Below, piece by piece: positions 38,440 through 46,075 of a stretch of 48,784 bases of DNA. Source of the DNA: Hyphomicrobium sp. (GTDB lineage Bacteria > Pseudomonadota > Alphaproteobacteria > Rhizobiales > Hyphomicrobiaceae); NCBI RefSeq assembly GCF_009026145.1, contig NZ_WBUE01000030.1, forward strand, positions 1-48,784, given 5' to 3'. Every line of letters begins with the position of its first letter. Positions within the stretch are counted from its first letter, which is position 1. The notes under the pieces are model-generated. The model made no database searches. It saw only the letters and a program-made list of their open reading frames with translations, and was not told the origin of the DNA. The position numbers were made by a program, and so were the translations under genes.

Positions 38440-39841
38440 TCAGCCCTGCGAAGTTGACTGTTGCGCGGAAGCCTCGGCTTGCACGTGGGGAGCAGATACC
38501 GGAATCCACGCTTCCAGCGTCACGCCTCCGCCGGGACGGTTCGTCAACCTGATCTCGCCGCCCGTCGCCCGCACGCGCTCCGACATGCCGGCGATGCCGT
38601 AGCTGGGCTTCAGCGCATCGGGCAGCCCCTTGCCATCGTCGGAGACGCGCACGCGGATCACCGGACGCGACGCATCCTTGATGGCGATGGGCGCCGAAAT
38701 GCTTGCCGCTGGGTGCCACGCCGATGTCGATGACGCTCGCATCGGCGTGTTTAAAGGCGTTGGTCACGCCTTCCTGCACGACGCGGTAGATGGTGAGATT
38801 GCTCGTCTCGTCGCAGGCCGGGAGCGCGTCATCGACATCGAGGCTTATCGCTACGTCGAGGTGGTTCTCCTGCATGAGGGCGACGAGCGACTTGAGCTTT
38901 GCCTTGAGGCCGAACTCTGAAAGCCCCATCGGCCGCAGCTTCTGCAGCACGCCGCGGTTCATGCGCTGGATCGTCTCCATGCGCTCGACGATCGTGTCGC
39001 AGGTGCTCAGCAGCTTGGCTCGATCGGTGCCGCCACGCTGCAATTCCGCCTTCAGCGCCGTGACCGCCGCCCGAATGGCGAACAGGTAGGGGCCGAGCTC
39101 GTCGTGCAGCTCGCGGGCGAGGTCCTTACGCTCCTCGTCCTGCACGCAGATGATGCGCTCGGCGAGGCGGCGGTTCTCGGAGATCGTTCCCGCGAGCGTC
39201 GCTGCGAGGCGGTTCAACTTGCGACAGATGTCGGCGATTTCCGGCGGTCCCGCTTCGGGCACCACGACGTCGTAGCGCCCGGAGTCGAGCGTCAGCAGCG
39301 CGTCGCCGACGGTGCGGATCGGCTTCAAGAGATGTCCGATCAACAAGCTCATGAGCAACACCGTGGCGACGGCTAGTGCGCCGCCGACAACCGTGATGGT
39401 TTCGATCGATTCCCAGATCTCGGCCGCCTCGTGGTCGGCACGCGGCGCGATGACGAGGTTGCCAAAATCCTGTCCGTTGACCCGAACGGGAATTTCCACG
39501 CCCGCGGCCGGCTCGGCGAGCTGGCTGAGCCAGGCCGGCGCCTCGCCCGCGATCGGGGCCTGGGCCTCGATGGCCGCCTCGCGGTCTCCCGCGCGGTAGA
39601 TCCGCACATGGCGGAGATCCTTGAGGCCATCGAGCAGCACCTCGAGGCGCTCGCCAGGGTCGGTGGTGCCCTGCAGGCTCTCAATCGTCGTTTCGACGAA
39701 CTCCGTGGCGAGCCGCATGATGCTGTCGTTTTCCGCATGGATGCGCGGCCCGGCGCTGACGAACATCACCAGCACGAAGGAAATCAACGCCAGCGACAAC
39801 AGCGCCATGAACAGGGCATTGAGCCGAAAACGAATGGACAT
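38440..39841 (-). pseudogene. Sensor histidine kinase (NarL/HisKA_3 type), frameshifted in the ATPase domain
   Basis: From ATG 39841 (AGGAGCTATG upstream) the frame encodes a first membrane helix, a periplasmic sensor (about residues 30-150), a second helix (VVGGALAVATVLLMSLLIG), HAMP, and the HisKA_3 phosphoacceptor in ARELHDELGP. It continues to the N-box (GVTNAFKHADASVIDIGV). Around 38690-38715 it leaves frame. The rest of the HATPase domain (VSDDGKGLPDALKPSYGIAG, GGEIRLTNRPGGG) is intact in another minus-strand frame ending at 38440. Removing one base near 38705 restores a full kinase. Either the gene is recently inactivated or there is a sequencing error. Divergent from the response regulator at 39930. 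Confidence 0.85.
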
Positions 39842-39929
39842 TCATAGCTCCTGCGAATGGCCTTCCAGCGCCCGGGCGCGGACAAAATTCCCGGTTTCAA
39901 CGGGCGTACCTGGTATGTTATATAGTTCT

Positions 39930-40574
39930 ATGCCAAAAGCTGAAACGAGCCAATCCGTGAAGGTCTTAGTCGTCGACGATCACCCAATCGTCCTGTCAGG
40001 GTGCCGGGCGCTTCTGGCCGAGGCCGACGACATGGAAATGCTCGAGGCGCGCGATGCGGGCAGCGCCCAGGAGATGCATTCCACCCAGCACCCGGACGTG
40101 ACGGTCATCGACATCAACTTGCCCGACGTCTCGGGCTTCGAGCTGGCGCGGCGCCTGGTGGCGCGCGACCCAGGAACGCGCATCCTGATGTTCAGCATGA
40201 ACGACGATTCAATGTTCGCCGCCCAGGCGATCGAGTGCGGTGCGCGCGGCTACTTCAGCAAGAGCGACGACCCGCAAGATTTCTTGAGCGCGATCCGCGC
40301 CGTCTATCGCGGAGGCCATGCGCTAGCGCCGGAAATGGCCCAGAAGATCGCCTTTTTGCGCGTGGGTGCCGGCGAGGCCGGCGCCTCGCTCACGGCACGT
40401 GAGAGGGAAGTCCTGCGATTGCTCGCCAAGGGCAAGAGCATGTCGGAGATCGCCGCCCTCATCAACGTCTCCTACAAGACCGTGGCCATGACCTGCGCCT
40501 CGCTACGCACCAAGTTCAGCGCGCGCACGCCAATGCAGCTCATTCGCATCGCCGTCGAGCAGAAGATCGTCTGA
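39930..40574 (+). CDS. LuxR/NarL-family response regulator (pair 1)
   Basis: A 214-residue regulator. The receiver domain shows VLVVDDHPIVLSGCRALL, the phospho-acceptor Asp in TVIDINLPDVSGFE and ILMFSMNDDS. The C-terminal LuxR helix-turn-helix shows LTAREREVLRLLAKGKSMSE and VSYKTVAMT. ATG 39930 is the best start because KVLVVDD follows at the normal distance; no strong ribosome site is visible. It is divergent from the broken kinase (88-bp shared intergenic) and is likely its partner. Related regulators (AgmR/ExaE, MxaB-like) control PQQ alcohol dehydrogenases. Confidence 0.9.
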   Translation: MPKAETSQSVKVLVVDDHPIVLSGCRALLAEADDMEMLEARDAGSAQEMHSTQHPDVTVIDINLPDVSGFELARRLVARDPGTRILMFSMNDDSMFAAQAIECGARGYFSKSDDPQDFLSAIRAVYRGGHALAPEMAQKIAFLRVGAGEAGASLTAREREVLRLLAKGKSMSEIAALINVSYKTVAMTCASLRTKFSARTPMQLIRIAVEQKIV

Positions 40575-40771
40575 ATATCCGCGAGATTGCATTCACGACC
40601 AGCGGCCCCTCGGTGGCTGGCGCGGATTTGAGCGCAAATTGCCGCTTTTTCATCCTTGAGTCTTCCACGACTCGGACATAGCATTTCAGCAATTAGAAAA
40701 GATCGTCGGGAACACCCGGGTGGAACTGGCCCACAATCGATGGGCTGAGCTTCAGCTTGAAAGGGTGCCAC

Positions 40772-41146
40772 ATGGCCCGAACCCGCCGCCGATCTGCTCC
40801 ACTCCTCGCCCTAGCCCTTATCGCCTTGGCGCCTGCCGCCGTCCACTCGGGCGATAGCGCCAATGTGGTCGTGCAATGCATGGGCGCAGGCGATGACTGC
40901 CGCCAACGCATCATCAGGATACCCGACGGCATGCCGGGCCAAGTCCTGAAGTTCGAGTACTGCCGCGAAGGTGACTGCGATCGCGCGCACCGGGAGCACT
41001 GGATCACCCATTACCTCGTGCCGCCGCCCGGCGAGGTGTGCCACAACACCGATATCAACGAGGCGCTGAAGTGGCTGGAGCAGAACCGCAAGGGCTGGCT
41101 GCTGGCCGGCTGGGGCTGCGTCTCGAGAGAGCAGCTGCCGGTCTAG
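40772..41146 (+). CDS. Small secreted six-cysteine protein
   Basis: A 124-residue protein with a signal peptide (RRRSAPLLALALIALAPAAV, cleavage about residue 26) and a short mature domain. Six cysteines occur as C-x6-C (QCMGAGDDCRQ), C-x4-C (EYCREGDCDRA) and two single ones (GEVCHNTD, GWGCVS), so three disulfides are possible. It contains acidic residues between Cys pairs. I do not recognise a family. It lies between the two two-component systems of the xoxF locus, so a periplasmic role in sensing or metal handling is conceivable. ATG 40772 has AAAGGG upstream. Confidence 0.7.
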   Translation: MARTRRRSAPLLALALIALAPAAVHSGDSANVVVQCMGAGDDCRQRIIRIPDGMPGQVLKFEYCREGDCDRAHREHWITHYLVPPPGEVCHNTDINEALKWLEQNRKGWLLAGWGCVSREQLPV

Positions 41147-41155
41147 CAGCCGGCG

Positions 41156-41803
41156 TTAAATTCCGGTCTTGCTGGCGTTGGCCGGCAGATGCTGGATGGC
41201 GATGCGCATCAGCTCGGGGAGCGTGCGCACGCCGAGCTTGGCCTTGAGCTGCGCGCTAGTATTGACCACGGTCTTGTAGCTGACGTGCAGCTCCTCGGCG
41301 ATGGAGATATAGGGCTTGCCCTCGGCGATGAGCGACAGCGTCTGCAGCTCGCGCAGCGTCATGCGGCTCAAGGGATTGCGGTCGCCGCGCGCCTCCATGA
41401 AGGCGATCTGCGAGGCAAGCTCGTGGTTGAGATAGGGCAGCCCATCGCGCACCCGGCGGAACGCTTTCACGAACTCCTCCGAGGAGGTGTCCTTCAAGAG
41501 GTAGCCGTTGGCGCCGACCTCCAGCGCGCGGCTGACGATCATACGGTCGGAGTGCATGCTGAGGACCAGCACCGGAGTGCGCTCGTCGTGCACGCGCAGG
41601 CGGCGGATGAACGACAAGCCGCCGAGCGCGCCCGACTGCATGGACAGATCCACGATGATCACATCGGGGCGCTTCTGCCGATAGATGCGGAAGCCTTCCG
41701 ACAGGCTGGCGGCAACGAAGATCTCCTCGACGCCCATGTCCTCGAGGAGGCGGCGGCAACCCTGAATGACGATCGGATGATCGTCGATAACCAGCACTTT
41801 CAT
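41156..41803 (-). CDS. LuxR/NarL-family response regulator (pair 2)
   Basis: A 215-residue regulator, similar in layout to pair 1. Receiver: KVLVIDDHPIVIQGCRRLL, phospho-Asp in VIIVDLSMQSGALGG, VLVLSMHSDR, and the Lys in YLLKDTSSEEF. LuxR helix-turn-helix: MTLRELQTLSLIAEGKPYIS and VSYKTVVNTSAQLKAKLGVR. ATG 41803 overlaps the stop of the kinase gene as TGATG, so kinase and regulator are translated together. Confidence 0.93.
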   Translation of the reverse strand: MKVLVIDDHPIVIQGCRRLLEDMGVEEIFVAASLSEGFRIYRQKRPDVIIVDLSMQSGALGGLSFIRRLRVHDERTPVLVLSMHSDRMIVSRALEVGANGYLLKDTSSEEFVKAFRRVRDGLPYLNHELASQIAFMEARGDRNPLSRMTLRELQTLSLIAEGKPYISIAEELHVSYKTVVNTSAQLKAKLGVRTLPELMRIAIQHLPANASKTGI

Positions 41804-43251
41804 CAGACGTGGCCTTCAATCGCTTCGGCTTCGGCGGCATGCTCGCTCTTGCGCGGCTTGAGTGGCACAAGCACCGAAACGGTTGTGCCTTGGCCCGGCA
41901 CGCTTTCGATACTGGCCGAGCCCCCTAGTCCGCCAACCCGCTCGCGCATGGCGGTCATGCCGATTCCCATGGAAGCGCCGGGAGCGAAGCCGGCGCCGTT
42001 GTCGTGAATCGTGAGACGCAGCTTGCGCGTCGCCCGACCCACCCCATTCGAAGCGCCCTGCTCCTCGCGCATGTCGATATTCATGCGCGTGGCCCCACCA
42101 TGCCGCATGGCATTGGTCAGCGCCTCCTGCACGCAGCGGAACAGCGTCAGGTCTACGGCTTCGCCATAACTCTGCGCAAGGGAACCAATGGCAACGCTGA
42201 ACGTCACATCCGGATGCCGACGGCCAAATCCGGCAACGAGGCTGCCGATCAATTCTTCGAGGGGGATGCGTCCGAGCTCGATCGGCCGCAGGCGCCGCAG
42301 CAGGTCGCGGTTTATAGTCTTCAGCCGCTCGGTGATGGTATGGATCTCCTCCACGCGCTGCTTGATCGGCACGCCCTGCACCGCCGGCACCTGCTCGGCG
42401 AGGCGCCCGACCGAAGAAACGTTGGCCGTTATGCCGAACAGGCAGGGCCCCGCCTCGTCGTGCAGCTCGTTGGCAATCTGACGCCGCTCGTCCTCCTGCA
42501 GATCGATGACGTTCTTGTAGAGGCGGCTGTTCTCGGCGCGCGCCTTCTCCAAGGCCTCCGCCAGGGTGTTGAAGCGCGAGGCGATGACCGCCAGCTCGCG
42601 CACGCGCGGCTCCGCCAGCCGCGTTCCATAGTTGCCGTCCTCCAGCTCCTGCATGCCGCTTGCCAGACCGACCAACGGATTGAGCAGCCGTCCCAGCACG
42701 ACGTATAGGAGTACCAGCATCATCGCCGTGATGCCGAGCCAGATCACGGCCCGCCGCGAGACCTCCTCCCACACCTCGCCGAGCTCATCGCGCGGCTCGC
42801 CGACGATGAGGATGGTGCCCATTCGGTTGGGTCCCAGCATGACGCGCATTTCGCGCGTGCCGACGTTCGGGCCGACGAGATCGGCAAACCATCGCGGCGC
42901 CCGCTCGGGATGCACGAAGAGGCTGCGCTCGGCACGCTCGTCGGGCGCGATCTGCACCAGGTTGCCTTGGTTGTCAGTGGCCAGGATGCGTGCATGGCGC
43001 ACGTACTTGAGCTGCTCCGGCATCGTCTTGCGCAGGTCGCTGATCTGCCCTCCGTTGGCCAAACGCTTGACCATGTCGTTGACGAGCTGGCGGGCGAACT
43101 CCATCGACGAGTTCACCTCTGCCTCCACGCGGCTGCGGGAATCGAAGACGGCGAGCACCACGGAGAGAAGCACCGCGACAAGGCTGATGATCGATATCGA
43201 GATCATCAACTGCCACCGGACCGGCAGGTCGTTCCACCACTGGCGATGCAT
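41803..43251 (-). CDS. Sensor histidine kinase (NarL/HisKA_3 type, pair 2)
   Basis: A protein of about 482 residues, with ATG 43251 (MHRQWWNDLPVRWQ) preferred over longer Arg-rich starts. Two membrane helices (LMISISIISLVAVLLSVVLA and VIWLGITAMMLVLLYVVLG) flank a periplasmic sensor of about 140 residues. HAMP, HisKA_3 (IANELHDEAGPCLFGI) and a complete HATPase follow: N-box ALTNAMRHGGATRM, G-boxes HDNGAGFAP and GIGMTAMRERV. It is intact, in contrast to the frameshifted paralogous kinase at 38440-39841. Confidence 0.93.
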   Translation of the reverse strand: MHRQWWNDLPVRWQLMISISIISLVAVLLSVVLAVFDSRSRVEAEVNSSMEFARQLVNDMVKRLANGGQISDLRKTMPEQLKYVRHARILATDNQGNLVQIAPDERAERSLFVHPERAPRWFADLVGPNVGTREMRVMLGPNRMGTILIVGEPRDELGEVWEEVSRRAVIWLGITAMMLVLLYVVLGRLLNPLVGLASGMQELEDGNYGTRLAEPRVRELAVIASRFNTLAEALEKARAENSRLYKNVIDLQEDERRQIANELHDEAGPCLFGITANVSSVGRLAEQVPAVQGVPIKQRVEEIHTITERLKTINRDLLRRLRPIELGRIPLEELIGSLVAGFGRRHPDVTFSVAIGSLAQSYGEAVDLTLFRCVQEALTNAMRHGGATRMNIDMREEQGASNGVGRATRKLRLTIHDNGAGFAPGASMGIGMTAMRERVGGLGGSASIESVPGQGTTVSVLVPLKPRKSEHAAEAEAIEGHV

Positions 43252-43619
43252 GTGTCTGAAATTCGTAGCGATACGAGCCCGTGGCGATGCAGTCCACGCA
43301 ACCTGCTTACGCGTCGCGCGCGTCCTCGGGCAGGTGAATCCACGTCCCCGGCGGATCCACAATTTCCCGCGCATCGCTGCCGCGCATTCCCATGTTGCGC
43401 GTGACCCGGCTTGGCGATTCTTCTGCAGGAAGGCCGGGGCCTGGCGGCTTCGAGGTGGCTCCCAGTGGTCCCCCGAACGTTTGGCGCATCTTGAACGGGC
43501 GCCGAACTTGGTCTATTCCGCTCGCTCCTACGGCTGCCTCAGGGCAGCGCGGCCATGGCGTATGGCTGCTCTTGCCCACGCGGCCTGGACCACCTAAGGT
43601 CTTGGCACAGCAAAAGAAA
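43252..43619. other. Gene-free interval before tRNA-Thr, 368 bp
   Basis: No credible gene: the open frames are out of keeping with local codon use and lack homology signals. It must hold the promoters of the kinase/regulator pair (minus strand) and of the tRNA gene (plus strand). I see no clear repeat or hairpin. Confidence 0.5.
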
Positions 43620-43695
43620 GCCGCAATAGCTCAGTCGGTAGAGCACGTCATTCGTAATGACGGGGTCGGGGGTTCGAATCCCTCTTGCGGCACCA
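43620..43695 (+). tRNA. tRNA-Thr (anticodon CGT)
   Basis: A complete cloverleaf: acceptor GCCGCAA/TTGCGGC, D-arm GCTC…GAGC, anticodon stem CGTCA/TGACG with loop TTCGTAA (anticodon CGT, reading ACG), T-arm with TTCGAAT, discriminator A and encoded CCA (43693-43695). It marks the left border of the altered region to its right; tRNA 3' ends are common integration sites. Confidence 0.96.
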
Positions 43696-43789
43696 AGCAC
43701 TTAGCTTGAAATAGCGGGTGATTGAGGCATGCCCTAGGCAACGACTAATGACCACTGTGCGCGGCGACGCGCGGGCTCCCATCGAGCGA

Positions 43790-44110
43790 CTAACGGGGCT
43801 TGGGCTTGCGTCGGATCAGTTGCTCGGTGATGTCGCGCTTGCCGTGCAAAACGCGCAGCAGTGTCGCCTCCTCATCGGCGGCGCTGTAGTCGTAGATAAG
43901 TAGATAGGGATAGACGAGCCCCACGCGCGTTTCGCCACCTAACGCCGGCCCGGAGGTTGCGTGGCCAGGGAAGTCGGCAATGCGCTGGATTTCCGCCGCG
44001 AAGCGTTCGGCGTATGCAGCGGCTGTGGCGCGACCTGCCTCGCGCTCGAGATAATCGAGAATGTCATCGATATCGCCCTCGGCCTCGGCGGCAACGAGGA
44101 GCCGTGTCAT
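43790..44110 (-). CDS. ParE/RelE-family toxin
   Basis: A 106-residue type II toxin: LVAAEAEGDIDDILDYLERE at the N-terminus, FPGHATSGPAL, and VYPYLLIYDYSAADEEATLL with VLHGKRDI near the end, the ParE/RelE core. The start overlaps the antitoxin stop as ATGA. ParE toxins inhibit gyrase and RelE cleaves mRNA on ribosomes; which applies cannot be read from sequence. Confidence 0.9.
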   Translation of the reverse strand: MTRLLVAAEAEGDIDDILDYLEREAGRATAAAYAERFAAEIQRIADFPGHATSGPALGGETRVGLVYPYLLIYDYSAADEEATLLRVLHGKRDITEQLIRRKPKPR

Positions 44111-44364
44111 GTTGACTTAAGGTGTGCGATCCGCTCCCGAAGACGGGCAAGTACGAGTTCGCCGTTGGTCACGTCACCGCGTGCCACCGAGGCGCGCGCC
44201 TGGTCAACGTACGGCTTGGCCCAAGCCAGATCATCGTTGGCAATCGTCATCAGGTCGGCGACGGCGCTGCGCACGGCATCGTCGATCGATGGTAGGCGGC
44301 CGGCCGCCACTTGGGCTTCAAGCCAAGCTTCCTGCGCCGGCGTCAACTGCACTGTGGTGCTCAT
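44107..44364 (-). CDS. ParD-like antitoxin
   Basis: An 85-residue ribbon-helix-helix-type antitoxin from ATG 44364: MSTTVQLTPAQEAWLEAQVA, then GRLPSIDDAVRSAVADLM. This is followed by a toxin-binding helical tail (ARLRERIAHLKST). It precedes and overlaps the toxin gene (ATGA), the usual order. Antitoxin and complex would autoregulate from the AT-rich upstream DNA. Confidence 0.88.
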   Translation of the reverse strand: MSTTVQLTPAQEAWLEAQVAAGRLPSIDDAVRSAVADLMTIANDDLAWAKPYVDQARASVARGDVTNGELVLARLRERIAHLKST

Positions 44365-44672
44365 AAAAAAAGTATAGCACGCGCAATGGGCGAGCTCCAC
44401 GAACGAAGGCACAATCAAATGTCGCACAATTTTTGATTTACGACATGACGTCACAAAATGGCTAAACTAAGCCCTAGAATAAAGCCACCCTTGACTTCCT
44501 TGGGATTTCTGTTTCCCTATATATATAGATCGCATTTCCTGACCGAATATTTTTGATATGTGTATTTGTAAATGCGTATTCTTATATTGAGTGACCGGCC
44601 GATACTGCCGGTGCAGAGCGGCCGATACTGCCGGTCCAGACCGGCAAAATTTGCCGGTCAGGCGCGGCAACG
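44365..44672. other. AT-rich intergenic region between antitoxin and winged-helix genes
   Basis: About 308 bp without a gene and clearly AT-richer than the rest of the window, including TATATATAG runs near 44518-44528. It holds the toxin-antitoxin promoter and, at 44596-44657, a cluster of GC-rich repeats (listed separately). The composition shift suggests foreign origin. Confidence 0.6.
44596..44657. repeat. Iteron-like repeat cluster
   Basis: Two identical 17-base units CGGCCGATACTGCCGGT at 44596-44612 and 44619-44635, spaced 23 bp (about two helical turns). A related palindrome CCGGCAAAATTTGCCGG follows at 44641-44657. Such spacing is typical of iterons or of operator arrays for a replication or partition protein. 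It adjoins the 3' end of the winged-helix gene at 44673-45020. Confidence 0.65.
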
Positions 44673-45020
44673 TCATTTGCCCTTCACGGTCAGGTGCAGC
44701 CGGTAGAGGTTCGTCTTGCCGAGGCCCTGCTGCTTCACTTCGAGAAACCCTGCCGTCTCGAGTTCGTTGAGATAGGTGCGCACGCTGCGCTCCCCTGCCC
44801 CCATGTCGGCGGCGAGTTTCAACTGACCAGGAAAGCAGTAGTCATCCTGCCAGGCGTACTTCAGCAGCATGGCATAGGCGAGCTTCGCACCAACGGAGAG
44901 AGCCTTGTTGGTCAGAATGAAATTGGGAACTTGCGTGAAGCCGTGGCGCGTTACCGGGTCGGCACCGACAAGCTCGATGTTGCGCTGGATGTTCGCGAGT
45001 CGATCGCCGATATGGTTCAT
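44673..45020 (-). CDS. Winged-helix DNA-binding protein of mobile elements
   Basis: A 115-residue protein. The N-terminal part (GFTQVPNFILTNKALSVGAK) resembles the start of replication-initiator or DnaD-like helix-turn-helix proteins. The centre (LAADMGAGERSVRTYLNELE) is a clear winged-helix recognition region, ending with TNLYRLHLTVKG. Short proteins of this type are found on integrative elements and plasmids. Next to an iteron-like array, so it may bind it. ATG 45020 has AAGG upstream at short spacing. Confidence 0.7.
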   Translation of the reverse strand: MNHIGDRLANIQRNIELVGADPVTRHGFTQVPNFILTNKALSVGAKLAYAMLLKYAWQDDYCFPGQLKLAADMGAGERSVRTYLNELETAGFLEVKQQGLGKTNLYRLHLTVKGK

Positions 45021-45074
45021 ACCTTGAAAGCAGTATAGCGCCGCGGGCGACGGGTCCTGCGGTTATCAACACTA

Positions 45075-45818
45075 CTAGTCGACGCGGTGATCGGCGCCGC
45101 GATCAGGTTCCGGACGGCGCGGGCCACCCAGCAGAGGCGTCAGCATCTCCTGCAGGCCGCGCACGAGGAAGTTGGTTTCGCGGTCGCGCTCGATCAGGGC
45201 GTCGATGGTGCGATCCTTGCGGTCGATCTGCTCGCGCAGGAACTCGCGCTCATCCTGGGATTGTTCGCGCAGAAACGCGATCTCCGTCGTCTTCTGTTCC
45301 ACTTCCCTTTTCAGGCGCGCGACATCCTCTGTGTCCGTCGGGCTGGCTGCGACAGGCGGCGACACGGCCGGTTCTTCTGTCGCGACCGGTCGCGGCGTGT
45401 CGCTCGGAGTTCGCGGTTGCGAGGGCGCGTCGATGGCTGTGACCGGCGCCAACACGTCGCTGCCGGTCGCTGCTTGTCGTGGCCTGTCGTCCATGATTGG
45501 CGCGGCGACATCAGTCGCGACTTGTCGCGACAGGTCGCGACCTGTCGTCCGGGCATCGAGGAGCGCCAGCTCGTCGATTTGCGCGATGTGACGCGTGAGC
45601 GAGGTGGCGTCGATGAAGTATTTGTCGCCGAGCGTCGTGGCCACCTTGATGGATTCCAAGTGGCCGTTGGCGCAGTAGCGTTGGATCGAGCGCAGGGTAC
45701 GCGGATGTCCGGCTCGGGCATACGCATCGGCGGCGTCTTCGATGCTCAGCGAGAAGCGGCTGTCGCGGCCGGTCGCGACAGGCGGCGACGCATCGCGACG
45801 GGTCTCATCGGTTGGCAT
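45075..45818 (-). CDS. Helix-turn-helix protein with VAT-type repeats and C-terminal coiled coil
   Basis: A 247-residue protein. Residues 20-75 form an excisionase/MerR-like helix-turn-helix (SIEDAADAYARAGHPRTLRS, then YFIDATSLTRHI). Residues 85-155 contain degenerate repeats (RDLSRQVATDVAAP, RPRQAATGSDVLAP, RPVATEEPAVSPPVA) encoded by DNA with recurring GTCGCGAC units. Residues 160-235 are a charged coiled coil (LKREVEQKTTEIAFLREQSQ and on). Probable DNA-binding protein of an integrated element; function unknown. It lies 54 bp upstream of the winged-helix gene on the same strand. Confidence 0.65.
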   Translation of the reverse strand: MPTDETRRDASPPVATGRDSRFSLSIEDAADAYARAGHPRTLRSIQRYCANGHLESIKVATTLGDKYFIDATSLTRHIAQIDELALLDARTTGRDLSRQVATDVAAPIMDDRPRQAATGSDVLAPVTAIDAPSQPRTPSDTPRPVATEEPAVSPPVAASPTDTEDVARLKREVEQKTTEIAFLREQSQDEREFLREQIDRKDRTIDALIERDRETNFLVRGLQEMLTPLLGGPRRPEPDRGADHRVD

Positions 45819-46075
45819 GTCCGCATTTTAGCAACCGAGGCCGATCAGGCGCGTCGTTATCCCCATGAGCAAAGGCGTGGATGGCGGAGACCTCTGCGGG
45901 CAGATAGAAGGCTTGCTGTGGACCGCAGACCGGAAGTTTGAAGCCTCCTTTTCGAGATGAGGAAAGGGCAAAGATCATACGTTTTGATTTCCAACAGCGT
46001 ACTGTCGGTTATTGTTCTGCGAGCAGACCACTTTCAGGAGCGGTCATAACAGAGGGGCTTCCTAGGAGGTTTTCA

